Shown here: positions 8,418 to 17,340 of the stretch, one piece after another | Position numbering within the stretch: the first letter of the stretch is position 1 | How the letters are laid out: each line of letters opens with the position of its first letter | Assembly (NCBI RefSeq): GCF_014649795.1 | Contig: NZ_BMTS01000020.1 | Coordinates: 62,001-126,000, forward strand | DNA length: 64,000 nt | Direction of reading: 5' to 3' | From: Streptomyces melanogenes | Lineage (GTDB): Bacteria; Actinomycetota; Actinomycetes; Streptomycetales; Streptomycetaceae | Made by a program: the position numbers and the translations under genes | The notes under the pieces: generated by a model | Database searches by the model: none | Told to the model about the DNA's origin: nothing | What the model saw: the letters and a program-made list of their open reading frames with translations, nothing else

Positions 8418-11400
8418 GTGACTCGTTCACGGGTGGGGATACGGAGATTCGACGAGGACTCGGGAGGCAGACGCCGTCGCACCACGGCGGCGGTCGGCGC
8501 GCTCACGGCGAGCGCGGTACTGGTCACGCTGCTGCCGACGGTCGCGGCGGCGGCCGGGAAGGTCGACTTCTCGGTGCGTTCGGTACAGAAGACGGCCTCG
8601 GTGCGGGGCTCCGAGCTGGGCAAAGAGGGGGCCGTCGGCTCCAGCGAGACTTCGAAGCGGCCCTGGAAGGCGCCCAAGGTGACCTGGCCGAAGGCCGGGG
8701 ACAGCGAGGTCGACCTGGGGCGGGTCGCGGCGGATGCGTTGGCAAAGAGTGCGGCGGGGCGGAGTGTGGCCGGATCGCGTCACGCTGCCGCGCCGGGTAG
8801 TCCCGTCGGGGTCGCGCCGCTCGCGCCCAAGTCCTCCAAGGGGGGTGCGCCTGCCAAGGTGCGGGTGCGGATGGGTGACCGGAAGGCGGCGGACCGTCTT
8901 GGGCTCGACGGGGTCGTGCTCGGGGTCGCGCGCGACGACCGGGGGGCTGCGGCGGGGCGGGCGTCCGTTCAGCTCGACTACAACGCGTTTCGGGGGGCGT
9001 ACGGGGCGGACTGGGCTTCGCGGTTGCGGCTGGTGCAGCTGCCGTCCTGTGCGCTGACGACGCCGGAGAAGGCGGAGTGTCGGACGGTTACGCCGCTGGT
9101 TTCGCGTAACGACTCCAAGTCCGGGTTGCTCACGGCTGAGGTCGAGGTTGCGCCGGACGCCGTCGTGGGCGCGGGTAGGGGAGCGGCTGCACGCCGTGGG
9201 TCCGCTGTGCCCACCCGTTCCGCCCCAGCGGAACGAATGCCCACAGCAGACGGGACGGGGGCAGGTGCGGCCACAGCGGACGCGGCCACAGCGAAGACGG
9301 CCTCGGCTCCCTCCTTCACCGTTCTCGCCGCCACCGCCACCCCCGACGGCGCCAACGGGGACTTCAAGGCCACCTCGCTCTCGCCCAGCGGGAGTTGGGC
9401 CGCGGGCGGCAACGAAGGCGGGTTCTCCTGGGAGTACCCCCTTCAAGTGCCGCCCGTCCCCGGCGACCTGACCCCCAAGCTCGCCCTCGGGTACTCCTCC
9501 TCCGGGGTGGACGGGCGTACCGCCGCCACCAACAACCAGCCCTCCTCGATCGGTGAGGGGTGGTCGATGGAGATGGGGTTCATCGAGCGGCAGTTCATGG
9601 GGTGCAAGGACGACAACGGGACCGGTACCAACGCCCCCGCCAAGTCCGGTGACCTGTGCTGGCGTTCGGACAACGCCGTGATGTCGCTGAACGGGTCCTC
9701 CACCCCGCTCGTCAAGACCGGGACCGGTGACATCTGGCGGCCCGCCGACGACGACGGCTCCCGCGTCGAGCGGGTCAAGGGCACCGCCACCGACACCAAC
9801 AACGGCGACGACGACAACGAGTACTGGAAGGTGACCACGCTCGACGGCACCCAGTACTGGTTCGGCAAGAACCGTCTTCCCGGCTGGGCCACCGGCAAGA
9901 CCGAGACGGGGTCCACGTACACCGTTCCCGTCTACGGGAACCACACCGGCGAGCCCGGGCACGCCACCGCCTTCACCGACTCCGTCCGCAACCAGGCCTG
10001 GCGCTGGAACCTCGACTACGTGGTCGACCCGCACGGCAACGCGATGGCGCTCTTCTACACCCAGGAGAAGAACGCGTACGCCAAGAACTCCGGCGGGTCG
10101 ACGACCACGAAGCCCAAGGCGGACGCCGGTTACACGCGCGGCGGCTACCTCGACCACATCGAGTACGGGCACCGCGCCGGGCAGGTCTACTCGGCCCAGC
10201 CCGCCGCCAAGGTGAACTTCGTCATGGCCGACCGCTGCCTCGGCACGGCCACCGACTGCGCCTTCGACAAGGCGCACGCCTCCAACTGGCCGGACACGCC
10301 CGTCGACGAGGTCTGCACGGTCGGCGCGGACTGCCTCAACGGCTCGCCGTCGTTCTGGTCGAAGAAGCGGCTGACCTCGGTCTCCACCCAGGTCCTCAAG
10401 GGCACCGGCTACGCCGACATCGACACCTGGACCCTCGGCCAGAGCTTCCCCGGCACCGGTGACACCGGCGGCAACGGGCTGTGGCTCGACTCGATCGTCC
10501 GTACCGGCAAGGCGGGCGGCACCGCCCTGTCGAACCCGGCGGTGACGTTCGGCGGCACGCTGATGCCCAACCGCGTGGACGCCTCCGAGGGCCGCCCGCC
10601 GCTGAACAAGTACCGGATCACCAAGGTGAGCTCCGAGTACGGCGGCGACACGCTCGTCGAGTACTCGCCCACCGAGTGCACCTACGCCAGCCCGCCCGCC
10701 GAGGCGACCAACACCAAGCGCTGCTACCCGAACTGGTGGACCCCCGAGGGCGGCTCCCAGCCGGTCAAGGACTGGTTCCACAAGTACGTGGTGACCAAGG
10801 TGACCGAGGACGACAAGGTCGCGGGCACCGACTCGGAGGTGACCGAGTACGAGTACCTGGGCGGTATCGCCTGGGCCAAGGACACCAGCGAGTTCACCCT
10901 CGACAAGCACCGCACGTACAGCGACTACCGGGGTTACGGCAAGGTCCGCACCCGCACCGGCACCAGCAACAGGACGCTGTCGGAGACCACCTACCTCCGG
11001 GGTGTCGACGGCGCCCAGGTGGCCGACTCCTTCGGCACCCTGTACACCGACGCCGAGCAGTACAGCGGCAAGGAGCTGGAGAGCGTCAGCTACGACAAGG
11101 ACGGCGGCAAGATCGTCGAGTCGTCGGTGGAGAAGCCGTGGTCGAAGCTGACCGCGACGCAGACCCGGCCGGGCACCACCGATCTGCACGCCTACCAGTC
11201 GGACACGGAGACCACCACCGGCCGGTCCCTGATGGACGACGGCAGCTGGCAGACCACGCGCACCACGGACACCTTCGACTCCTACGGCCAGACCCTCACC
11301 ACCTCGGACGAGGGCGACCTGGCGGTCTCCGGCGACGAGCAGTGCACCCGCACCACCTACGTCACCCCGGACACCACCAACCACCTGATCTCCTACATCG

Positions 11401-14400
11401 CCGACGAGCAGAAGAGCTCCACCACCTGCGGCACGGCCGCCTCGGCGAGCACCATCACGGGCGAGACCCGCACCACGTACGACACCAGCGCGTACGGCGC
11501 CGCGCCCGTCGCGGGCAAGGCGATGCCCGCCAAGATCGAGGAGCTGGACCACTACAGCGCCGGGCTCCCGGTGTACGTCACCACCTCCACCGCGCTCTAC
11601 GACGCGTACGGGCGGATGACGCAGACCATCGACGCCGCCAACGCCAAGACCCTCACTGCCTACACCCCGGCGACCGGCGCCCAGCCCACGTCGGTGAAGA
11701 CCACCGACAACAAGGGCTTCACCACCAGCGTCGACCTCGACGGGCTGCGCGGGCTCACGGTGAAGGCGACCGACGCCAACGGCCGCGTCACCAGCCAGGA
11801 GTACGACGCGCTCGGGCAGCTCACCGCCGCCTGGAAGCCGGGCCGGGTCAAGCCCGCCTCGGCCGACGTCACCTTCTCCTACCAGGTCCGCAACGACGGC
11901 CCCACCGCCGTCACCTCCAACACGCTCCTGGAGAGCGGCAAGTACCGCAAGGCGGTCACCCTCTACGACGGGCTGCTGCGCAAGCGGCAGACCCAGACCG
12001 AGGCGTACGGCGGCACGGGCCGGCTGATCACGGACACCTTCTACGACAGCCAGGGCCGCACCTACAAGGACAACGCCGAGTACTACAACGACCAGCCGGT
12101 CGTGAACACCCTCTTCTCGGTGGCCGACAGCCAGGTCCCGGCGCAGACCGTGACCGAGTTCGACGGTATGGGCCGCGCCACCGCGTCCATCGCGGTGACC
12201 AAGGGCAGCGAGCGGTGGCGCACGACCACCACCTACGGAGGCAACTGGACGGCGACCGTCCCGCCGACCGGGGCGACGGCCACGCTGGTGGTCAACAACG
12301 CCCACGACAAGCCGGTGGAGCTGCGCCAGTACAAGGACGGCAACCCGGTGATCGGCGCGAGCCCCGACAAGTACGAGGCGCTGAAGTACACGTACGACAC
12401 CGCCGACCGCCTCACCAAGGCGGTGGACGCGGCGGGCAACACCTGGTCGGCCACCTTCGACCTGCGGGGCCGCCAGATCTCCTCGTCGGACCCGGACAAG
12501 GGCGTCGTCTCCACGACCTTCACGCCCGACGGCAAGACGGCGACGACGAAGGACGCCCGGGGCACGGTCCTGGCGTACACCTACGACGAGATCGGCCGTC
12601 CCACCAGCCTGCGCAAGGACAGCGACACCGGTCCCAAGCTGGCCGAGTGGACGTACGACTCGCTGACCGGCGGCAAGAAGATGCTGAGCTCGTCGACCCG
12701 CTGGGACAACGGCAACGCCTACACCACGGCCGTGAAGGGCTATGACGCGGCGGGCCGGGCCACCGGTTCGGTGATCACGGTCCCGGCGGCCGAGGGCAAG
12801 CTCCAGGGCACCTACGAGTTCACCTCCACCTTCACGCCGAACACCGGTCTCGCCAACACGACGACCTTCCCGGCCGGCGGCGGGCTGCCCGCCGAGACGG
12901 TCCGCCAGGGCTACACGGACTACGGTCTGGCGACCACGGTCGGCAACGGCACGGACGTCTACTCGCTGGGCAACCAGTACGCGCCCTCCGGCGACCTGCT
13001 GCAGACCGTGCTCGGCTCGGTCGGCGCCCGCACGGTCCAGACGTTCACCTACGAGGAGGACACCAAACGGCTCAGCAGCGTGGTCAACGACCGCGAGACG
13101 CAGGGCCCGCAGACCATCGACAGCAAGGTCTACGGCTACGACCCGGCGGGCAACATCACCCGCATCCGCAACGACCGCGACGACAAGACGGTCACCGACA
13201 CGCAGTGCTTCACGTACGACTTCGCGGCGCGGCTCTCGCACGCGTGGACGGGCACGGACGACTGCGCGCTGAAGCCGTCGACGGACGTGCGCCCGAAGGT
13301 GGGCGGCGTCGACCCGTACTGGTACTCGTACACCTACGACACGGTCGGCAACCGGGCCTCCGAGGTCCAGCACGACGTCACCGGCGACACCAGCAAGGAC
13401 GTCCGGCGCGGCTACTCCTACCCGCAGCCGGGCGAGACCCGGCCGCACGGCCTGGACACGGTCGGCATCACCGGCCCCGGGGCGCGCACCGACTCGTTCG
13501 AGTACGACGCCTCCGGCAACACCACCCGCCGGGTGACGGCCGCCGGTGACCAGCAGCTGACCTGGGACGCGGAGGGCAACCTCGCCTCCTCGACGATCGG
13601 CGGCCAGACGTCCACGTTCCTCTACGACGCGGACGGCTCCCGGCTGCTGCGCCGGGACCCGGGCGCGGTGACGCTGTACCTGGGCGCCGAGGAGCTGACG
13701 CTGACCAAGTCGAGCAACTCCGTGAGCGGGGTGCGCTACTACAACGCGGGCAACGCCACGGTCGCGCGCGGCTCGGACGGCTCGATCACCTATCTGCTCG
13801 GCGACCACCAGGGCACCGACGAGGTGGCGGTCGACTCGGTGACGCTCAGCGTGACGCGCCGCGCCTCCGGCCCGTTCGGCACCCCGCGCGGCACCCAGCC
13901 GCAGACGGGCTGGCCGGGCGACCGGGGCTTCGTGGGCGGCACCACCGACAAGTCCACGGGCCTGACCCATATGGGCGCGCGCGAGTACGACGCGGCCAAC
14001 GGCCGGTTCGCCTCGGTGGACCCGGTCATGGACCTGTCCGACCCGCAGCAGATCAACGGGTACGCGTACGCCAACAACTCGCCGGTCACCGACAGCGACC
14101 CGAGCGGCGAGTTCCACATCGGCCATGTGTTCAAGAAGATCAAGCACGCGGTGAAGAAGGTCATCCACCGGATCAAGCGGATCGTCCGGCACATCGTGCA
14201 CAAGGTCGCCCACCGCGCCAAGATGTCGTCCTTCGCCCGCGCCCTGCGGGCGATGTGGTCGCACGGCGAGAAGGGCACCCAGTTCGGCCACTTCAACGTG
14301 GGCAAGGGGCCCGACCGGGGCATCATCATGATGCGGTTCTTCATCCACACCAAGGACGCGATGAAGATCCCGGGCCTGGGCTACCAGCTGCTCGGCGACG

Positions 14401-14975
14401 ACCGGGAGTACACCACGGACCCGGACGCGGCCTACCGCATGGTCCTGTTCTGGGACACCGCCACGGGTGACGTGACCTTCAAGGTCTCGCCGTCCCACAC
14501 CAAGCCGTCCACCAAGCACGTCTCGTCGTACCTGATGGGACAGGCGGGCGGCGGTTCCGGCTACGACGTCGAGTCGCCGTCGAGGATGATCCCGGCGTTC
14601 CCGCTGTCGCTCAACGAGTACCCCTCGGAGAGCGTCACCGGACGGAACATCGTGAACTACAACTTCCTCGGGCAGTACCACTCGAACTCGTCCAAGCTGG
14701 ACCTGGGCATAGCGGGGGTGAACAGTCTGATGTCCCTGTTCTCGGTCGACACGCATGTGACGATCGCCGCCAACAAGGGCTCGGTGACCGTGACCCGCAA
14801 GGGCGATCACTACCCCGACATGGAGGTCGTCCAGTACCGTCGGGCGCAGAAGCCGCTGGTCGTGGCCCATGACCGGATGGACAACGTGTCCGGTCTGGAC
14901 TCGATGCCCTGGTACGGCAACAAGGACATGCGGTACTGGAACTCCGCCCAATGCCTGAAGGACCCGCCGAAGTGA
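8418..14975 (+). CDS. Secreted RHS/YD-repeat protein with a specific C-terminal domain
   Basis: 2185 residues starting GTG 8418, with GGAGAG 6 nt upstream. The N-terminus is basic (GGRRRRTTAAVG) followed by a hydrophobic helix, a signal peptide cut near residue 46. A SpvB-like segment lies about 335-372 (PGDLTPKLALGYSSSGVDGR), then many YD repeats (for example YDALGQLTAAW, YDSQGRTYKDN), and the RHS core ends near 1894 with GYAYANNSPVTDSDPSGE. RHS cores form shells that enclose a C-terminal effector. Here the C-terminal 287 residues begin with a very basic helix (KKIKHAVKKVIHRIKRIV) and continue into a domain I do not recognise, ending with one Cys near the terminus. A small membrane protein gene overlaps the stop, as an immunity gene would. 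A toxin role is inference. Confidence 0.9.
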   Translation: MTRSRVGIRRFDEDSGGRRRRTTAAVGALTASAVLVTLLPTVAAAAGKVDFSVRSVQKTASVRGSELGKEGAVGSSETSKRPWKAPKVTWPKAGDSEVDLGRVAADALAKSAAGRSVAGSRHAAAPGSPVGVAPLAPKSSKGGAPAKVRVRMGDRKAADRLGLDGVVLGVARDDRGAAAGRASVQLDYNAFRGAYGADWASRLRLVQLPSCALTTPEKAECRTVTPLVSRNDSKSGLLTAEVEVAPDAVVGAGRGAAARRGSAVPTRSAPAERMPTADGTGAGAATADAATAKTASAPSFTVLAATATPDGANGDFKATSLSPSGSWAAGGNEGGFSWEYPLQVPPVPGDLTPKLALGYSSSGVDGRTAATNNQPSSIGEGWSMEMGFIERQFMGCKDDNGTGTNAPAKSGDLCWRSDNAVMSLNGSSTPLVKTGTGDIWRPADDDGSRVERVKGTATDTNNGDDDNEYWKVTTLDGTQYWFGKNRLPGWATGKTETGSTYTVPVYGNHTGEPGHATAFTDSVRNQAWRWNLDYVVDPHGNAMALFYTQEKNAYAKNSGGSTTTKPKADAGYTRGGYLDHIEYGHRAGQVYSAQPAAKVNFVMADRCLGTATDCAFDKAHASNWPDTPVDEVCTVGADCLNGSPSFWSKKRLTSVSTQVLKGTGYADIDTWTLGQSFPGTGDTGGNGLWLDSIVRTGKAGGTALSNPAVTFGGTLMPNRVDASEGRPPLNKYRITKVSSEYGGDTLVEYSPTECTYASPPAEATNTKRCYPNWWTPEGGSQPVKDWFHKYVVTKVTEDDKVAGTDSEVTEYEYLGGIAWAKDTSEFTLDKHRTYSDYRGYGKVRTRTGTSNRTLSETTYLRGVDGAQVADSFGTLYTDAEQYSGKELESVSYDKDGGKIVESSVEKPWSKLTATQTRPGTTDLHAYQSDTETTTGRSLMDDGSWQTTRTTDTFDSYGQTLTTSDEGDLAVSGDEQCTRTTYVTPDTTNHLISYIADEQKSSTTCGTAASASTITGETRTTYDTSAYGAAPVAGKAMPAKIEELDHYSAGLPVYVTTSTALYDAYGRMTQTIDAANAKTLTAYTPATGAQPTSVKTTDNKGFTTSVDLDGLRGLTVKATDANGRVTSQEYDALGQLTAAWKPGRVKPASADVTFSYQVRNDGPTAVTSNTLLESGKYRKAVTLYDGLLRKRQTQTEAYGGTGRLITDTFYDSQGRTYKDNAEYYNDQPVVNTLFSVADSQVPAQTVTEFDGMGRATASIAVTKGSERWRTTTTYGGNWTATVPPTGATATLVVNNAHDKPVELRQYKDGNPVIGASPDKYEALKYTYDTADRLTKAVDAAGNTWSATFDLRGRQISSSDPDKGVVSTTFTPDGKTATTKDARGTVLAYTYDEIGRPTSLRKDSDTGPKLAEWTYDSLTGGKKMLSSSTRWDNGNAYTTAVKGYDAAGRATGSVITVPAAEGKLQGTYEFTSTFTPNTGLANTTTFPAGGGLPAETVRQGYTDYGLATTVGNGTDVYSLGNQYAPSGDLLQTVLGSVGARTVQTFTYEEDTKRLSSVVNDRETQGPQTIDSKVYGYDPAGNITRIRNDRDDKTVTDTQCFTYDFAARLSHAWTGTDDCALKPSTDVRPKVGGVDPYWYSYTYDTVGNRASEVQHDVTGDTSKDVRRGYSYPQPGETRPHGLDTVGITGPGARTDSFEYDASGNTTRRVTAAGDQQLTWDAEGNLASSTIGGQTSTFLYDADGSRLLRRDPGAVTLYLGAEELTLTKSSNSVSGVRYYNAGNATVARGSDGSITYLLGDHQGTDEVAVDSVTLSVTRRASGPFGTPRGTQPQTGWPGDRGFVGGTTDKSTGLTHMGAREYDAANGRFASVDPVMDLSDPQQINGYAYANNSPVTDSDPSGEFHIGHVFKKIKHAVKKVIHRIKRIVRHIVHKVAHRAKMSSFARALRAMWSHGEKGTQFGHFNVGKGPDRGIIMMRFFIHTKDAMKIPGLGYQLLGDDREYTTDPDAAYRMVLFWDTATGDVTFKVSPSHTKPSTKHVSSYLMGQAGGGSGYDVESPSRMIPAFPLSLNEYPSESVTGRNIVNYNFLGQYHSNSSKLDLGIAGVNSLMSLFSVDTHVTIAANKGSVTVTRKGDHYPDMEVVQYRRAQKPLVVAHDRMDNVSGLDSMPWYGNKDMRYWNSAQCLKDPPK

Positions 14976-15334
14976 CCCACGCACCCTGGTTCCCGCGCTG
15001 CGCGGTTCGCTACGTCCCGCTCTGCGCGGCCGGCTGGTTCCTCGCCATGGCACTGACCCCGCGAGGGGCGCTCTCCTTCGGGGAGCAATTGGCGGACGGC
15101 GTCAACCTGATGCTGTTCGTGGCGGCCCTCTCGCTGTTCCTGCTCCTCCTCCTGGGCCTGCTCAAGAGGTACGGAACACCGGGCGGCTTCCGCACGGCTG
15201 CGGCCTTCCTCCTGCTCATGCCGGTGCTGCCACTGGCACTGGGCGGCGGGGGAGCGCTGTTCGGGATCATGCTCCTCACCCAGGTGGTCTTCGCGACGGC
15301 GGTCATGCCGAAGCCGGAGCTGCTGGCGGTGTAG
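14972..15334 (+). CDS. Small membrane protein coupled to the RHS gene; immunity candidate
   Basis: About 120 residues with four likely membrane helices (YVPLCAAGWFLAMAL; VNLMLFVAALSLFLLLLLGL; AAAFLLLMPVLPLALG; MLLTQVVFATAVM). I chose GTG 14972 because it overlaps the RHS stop (GTGA) and has GAAGGA 9 nt upstream; ATG 14951 would also work but lies inside the RHS gene. No family is recognised. Tight coupling to the end of an RHS gene is typical of immunity proteins, but it could also assist export or anchoring. A hairpin (15350-15385) ends the two-gene unit. Confidence 0.8.
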   Translation: MTHAPWFPRCAVRYVPLCAAGWFLAMALTPRGALSFGEQLADGVNLMLFVAALSLFLLLLLGLLKRYGTPGGFRTAAAFLLLMPVLPLALGGGGALFGIMLLTQVVFATAVMPKPELLAV

Positions 15335-15653
15335 GGGGTTGAGTGGAGGGAGGGGCCCGGCGCCGAGGGTGGCGCCGGGCCCCTCGTCGTTTCGGAAGTA
15401 TGGCCACGGCCGAAGGGGCTCCGGGGCGGGAGCGGTTCCGCTTGCGGCCCTTGACGCGCCCGAGCTCGCAATTCCCGGAAGTGGGAATGGTTTACTCGGC
15501 CAACCGGGCCGAAAAGCGGGGGTGAATTGCACCCCGCCCCGGCCATCCTCATTCTCGCCGTACGACGTGAAGTCCCCGTTACGGAACGGGCGGATGCGCC
15601 TAAGTTGGGGCTCGCTCGATCAAAGCCGTCCCCTTCTAGACCCAGGAGGATTC
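15335..15653. other. Intergenic region between the RHS unit and the lectin gene
   Basis: 319 bp. The left end holds the terminator of the RHS unit (15350-15385). A second, weaker hairpin with a bulge lies at 15516-15537 (arm GCGGGGGTG). The stretch 15450-15500 is relatively AT-rich and should hold the lectin promoter, but I see no clear sigma consensus. AGGAGGA at 15644-15650 is the lectin ribosome site. No gene is supported here. Confidence 0.6.
15350..15385 (+). terminator. 15-bp hairpin after the RHS unit
   Basis: Arms 15350-15364 (GAGGGGCCCGGCGCC) and 15371-15385 pair perfectly around a six-base loop. It lies 16 bp after the stop of the small membrane protein and has no T-run, typical for Streptomyces. 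Confidence 0.85.
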
Positions 15654-16094
15654 ATGGCAGCCGAGTTTCTGACCCACGGCACGTACGTGATCAAGAACGC
15701 CGCGTACCAGGACCGCGTGATCGACGTGCGCGACGCCCGCATCGAGCCGAACACGCCGATCATCGGCTTCAGCTACCACAAGGGCGAGAACCAGCAGTGG
15801 GAGGTCGAGCAGTTCCCGGGCAACGTCTACCAGCTCAGGAGCAAGCTGATCACCACCGGTGGCACCCCGGTCTTCTTCGCGCAGAGCATCATCAGGATCT
15901 ACCCGCCGCTGATCGCCACCCAACCGTACGGCCAGCAGTGGTCGATCGAGCCCGTCGGCGACGGCTTCTTCCGGATCCACTTCCCGTACATGGACGGCGT
16001 GGCAACGCTGCCTGACGAGAAGGAAAAGACCCAGCTCATCATCGAGCCCTGGGAAGGCCGCGAAAACCAGAAGTGGCGCTTCGAGAACGTCTGA
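15654..16094 (+). CDS. Ricin-type beta-trefoil lectin-like protein, no signal peptide
   Basis: 146 residues starting ATG 15654 behind a near-perfect AGGAGGA site 3 nt upstream. Three QxW-type motifs, each about 45 residues apart (NQQWEVEQF, GQQWSIEPV, NQKWRFENV at the end), mark a beta-trefoil of the ricin/agglutinin type. The fold fills the whole protein. There is no signal peptide or membrane helix, so it is probably cytosolic or released by lysis. Small cytosolic trefoil proteins include lectins and protease inhibitors; which applies cannot be told. It stands alone between two terminators and has a strong ribosome site, so high expression is possible. Confidence 0.83.
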   Translation: MAAEFLTHGTYVIKNAAYQDRVIDVRDARIEPNTPIIGFSYHKGENQQWEVEQFPGNVYQLRSKLITTGGTPVFFAQSIIRIYPPLIATQPYGQQWSIEPVGDGFFRIHFPYMDGVATLPDEKEKTQLIIEPWEGRENQKWRFENV

Positions 16095-16116
16095 TCCTGA
16101 CGGATCGAAAGCGGCG

Positions 16117-16158
16117 GCGGCTGCGCCGACTTACAAAGTCGGCGCAGCCGCTTTTTTT
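16117..16158 (+). terminator. Classical intrinsic terminator after the lectin gene
   Basis: A 15-bp perfect stem (GCGGCTGCGCCGACT at 16117-16131, partner 16137-16151) with a five-base loop, followed by seven T. A full T-run is uncommon in Streptomyces and makes this one of the clearest terminators in the window. Confidence 0.95.
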
Positions 16159-16161
16159 GTT

Positions 16162-16389
16162 TTACCGAGTGGCGTACGAGACGAATGCGGCCCAGGCGGA
16201 CGGGAGTACGGTGATTTCCGGGCCCGGGGTGTTTTTCGAGTCACGGATGTGGACTGCGGAGGGGTGGGAGGCGACTTCGACGCACGCGCCGCCTTCACCG
16301 TCGCTGTAGCTCGACTTGCGCCAGGCGTAGGCGACCTCAACGCACTCGCCGCCCTCGGCGCCGCTGTAGCTGCTCTTGAACCAGTTCAT
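16162..16389 (-). CDS. DUF397 protein with duplicated N-terminal motif
   Basis: 75 residues. The DUF397 signature W(F/R)KSSYSxxEGGxCVEVA occurs twice in a row: WFKSSYSGAEGGECVEVA near residue 3 and WRKSSYSDGEGGACVEVA near residue 23. The usual end follows (VHIRDSKNTPGPEITVLPSA, then WAAFV). Ordinary members have the motif once in about 60-70 residues. DUF397 proteins are encoded beside WhiJ/XRE-DUF5753 regulators in Streptomyces and are thought to work with them. Its ATG overlaps the stop of that regulator (ATGA), as usual for the pair, but here the regulator carries a stop codon. Confidence 0.9.
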   Translation of the reverse strand: MNWFKSSYSGAEGGECVEVAYAWRKSSYSDGEGGACVEVASHPSAVHIRDSKNTPGPEITVLPSAWAAFVSYATR

Positions 16390-17219
16390 GCGTCTCCCAG
16401 CATCTTCTCGATCAGGGCCAGCGACTCCCGGGGCGTGAGAGCCTGCGCTCGGATGATCCCATAGCGGGTGACGATGACGCGGACCTCTTCGGGATCCGTG
16501 ATCAACCGGGGATGGCCCTGGATCTCCGTGTATGCAACCTGCCGCCCCTTCTTGGAGGTGAGCAGGGTGAATGGGCCGTCGATGCCAGGACAGTCCTCAC
16601 GGTCCGTCGGCATGACCTGGAGCTCGACGGTTCGTAGTTGGGCAATGCGCAGGAGCTGCCCGAGTTGTTCTACCCGGACGGCCCGCCCGCCAATGGGCTG
16701 TTGCAGGACAACCTCTTGGAACACGAAGCTGAAAGTCGGCGCGGGCCAGCGCTGAAGCACCTCCTGGCGGGCGAGTCGGTCGGCCACGCGCTTCTCGATC
16801 GTCTCGTCGCTCAGCAGCGGGCGTCGCTGGGTGAACAGAGCGCGTGCGTACGCCTCGGTCTGGAGCAGCCCGTGCACGGCCTGCGTGCCGTAGTGGTGCA
16901 GTTCGAGGGCCTAGGCCTCCAGCCAGGCGTAGTTCCGGTACCAACCCGGATGCCGCACCCGCGCCTTCGCCTGCGCCTTCTCGATCGACTTCTTCACCGC
17001 AAGCAGCAAGCCGCCCGCGTTCAGGAGCTTGTCCGCCTTCTCCAGGAAGTCCGGCTGCGGGACCCGTACGCCCCGCTCGATCGACGAGATCTGGCTCTCC
17101 GTGTACCCGACCAGACGGCCCAACTCCCGCTGCGTCAGCCCGGCCCGGATCCGCAGGACCTTGATCTGCTCTCCCACGGCGGTGAACAGGTCCGAGGTGA
17201 TGTCCTCTTCCTCCTCCAT
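16386..17219 (-). pseudogene. WhiJ-like XRE/DUF5753 regulator interrupted by in-frame TAG
   Basis: One continuous frame encodes an N-terminal Xre HTH (KVLRIRAGLTQRELGRLVGY, ESQISSIERGVRVPQ) and a C-terminal DUF5753 domain (VHGLLQTEAYARALF, VMPTDREDCPGIDGPF). A single TAG at 16911-16913 splits it inside the segment reading NYAWLEA-stop-ALELHHYGTQ. In relatives this spot reads LEAEA or similar, so one base change (GAG to TAG) would explain it. No frameshift is needed: both halves are in the same frame and intact. Start ATG 17219 has GGAGGGG just upstream; ATG 17231 is an alternative. The first 102-106 residues may still be made as a DNA-binding fragment, or the TAG may be a sequencing error. 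Confidence 0.85.
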
Positions 17220-17340
17220 GCACCCCTCCATGGGTCACGGGCGAAGACTCGTACAGGGCGTGCGCCGGACCCGTACAGAAAAGCCGGTGTCGGGCCGACG
17301 ACCCTGTTCAGCCTACGCACACCTCGTCACGCTCGGTGAC

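Noticed and set aside
8427..15053. A 2208-residue open frame on the minus strand opposite the RHS gene
   Set aside because: It is Arg/Gly/Val-rich with no domain, and mirrors the GC-rich codon pattern of the RHS gene; the plus-strand frame has signal peptide, YD repeats and core motifs.
16386..16910. A separate gene for the DUF5753 half of the split regulator
   Set aside because: It has no ribosome site of its own and begins in the middle of the domain; the frame is continuous with the HTH half except for one TAG.
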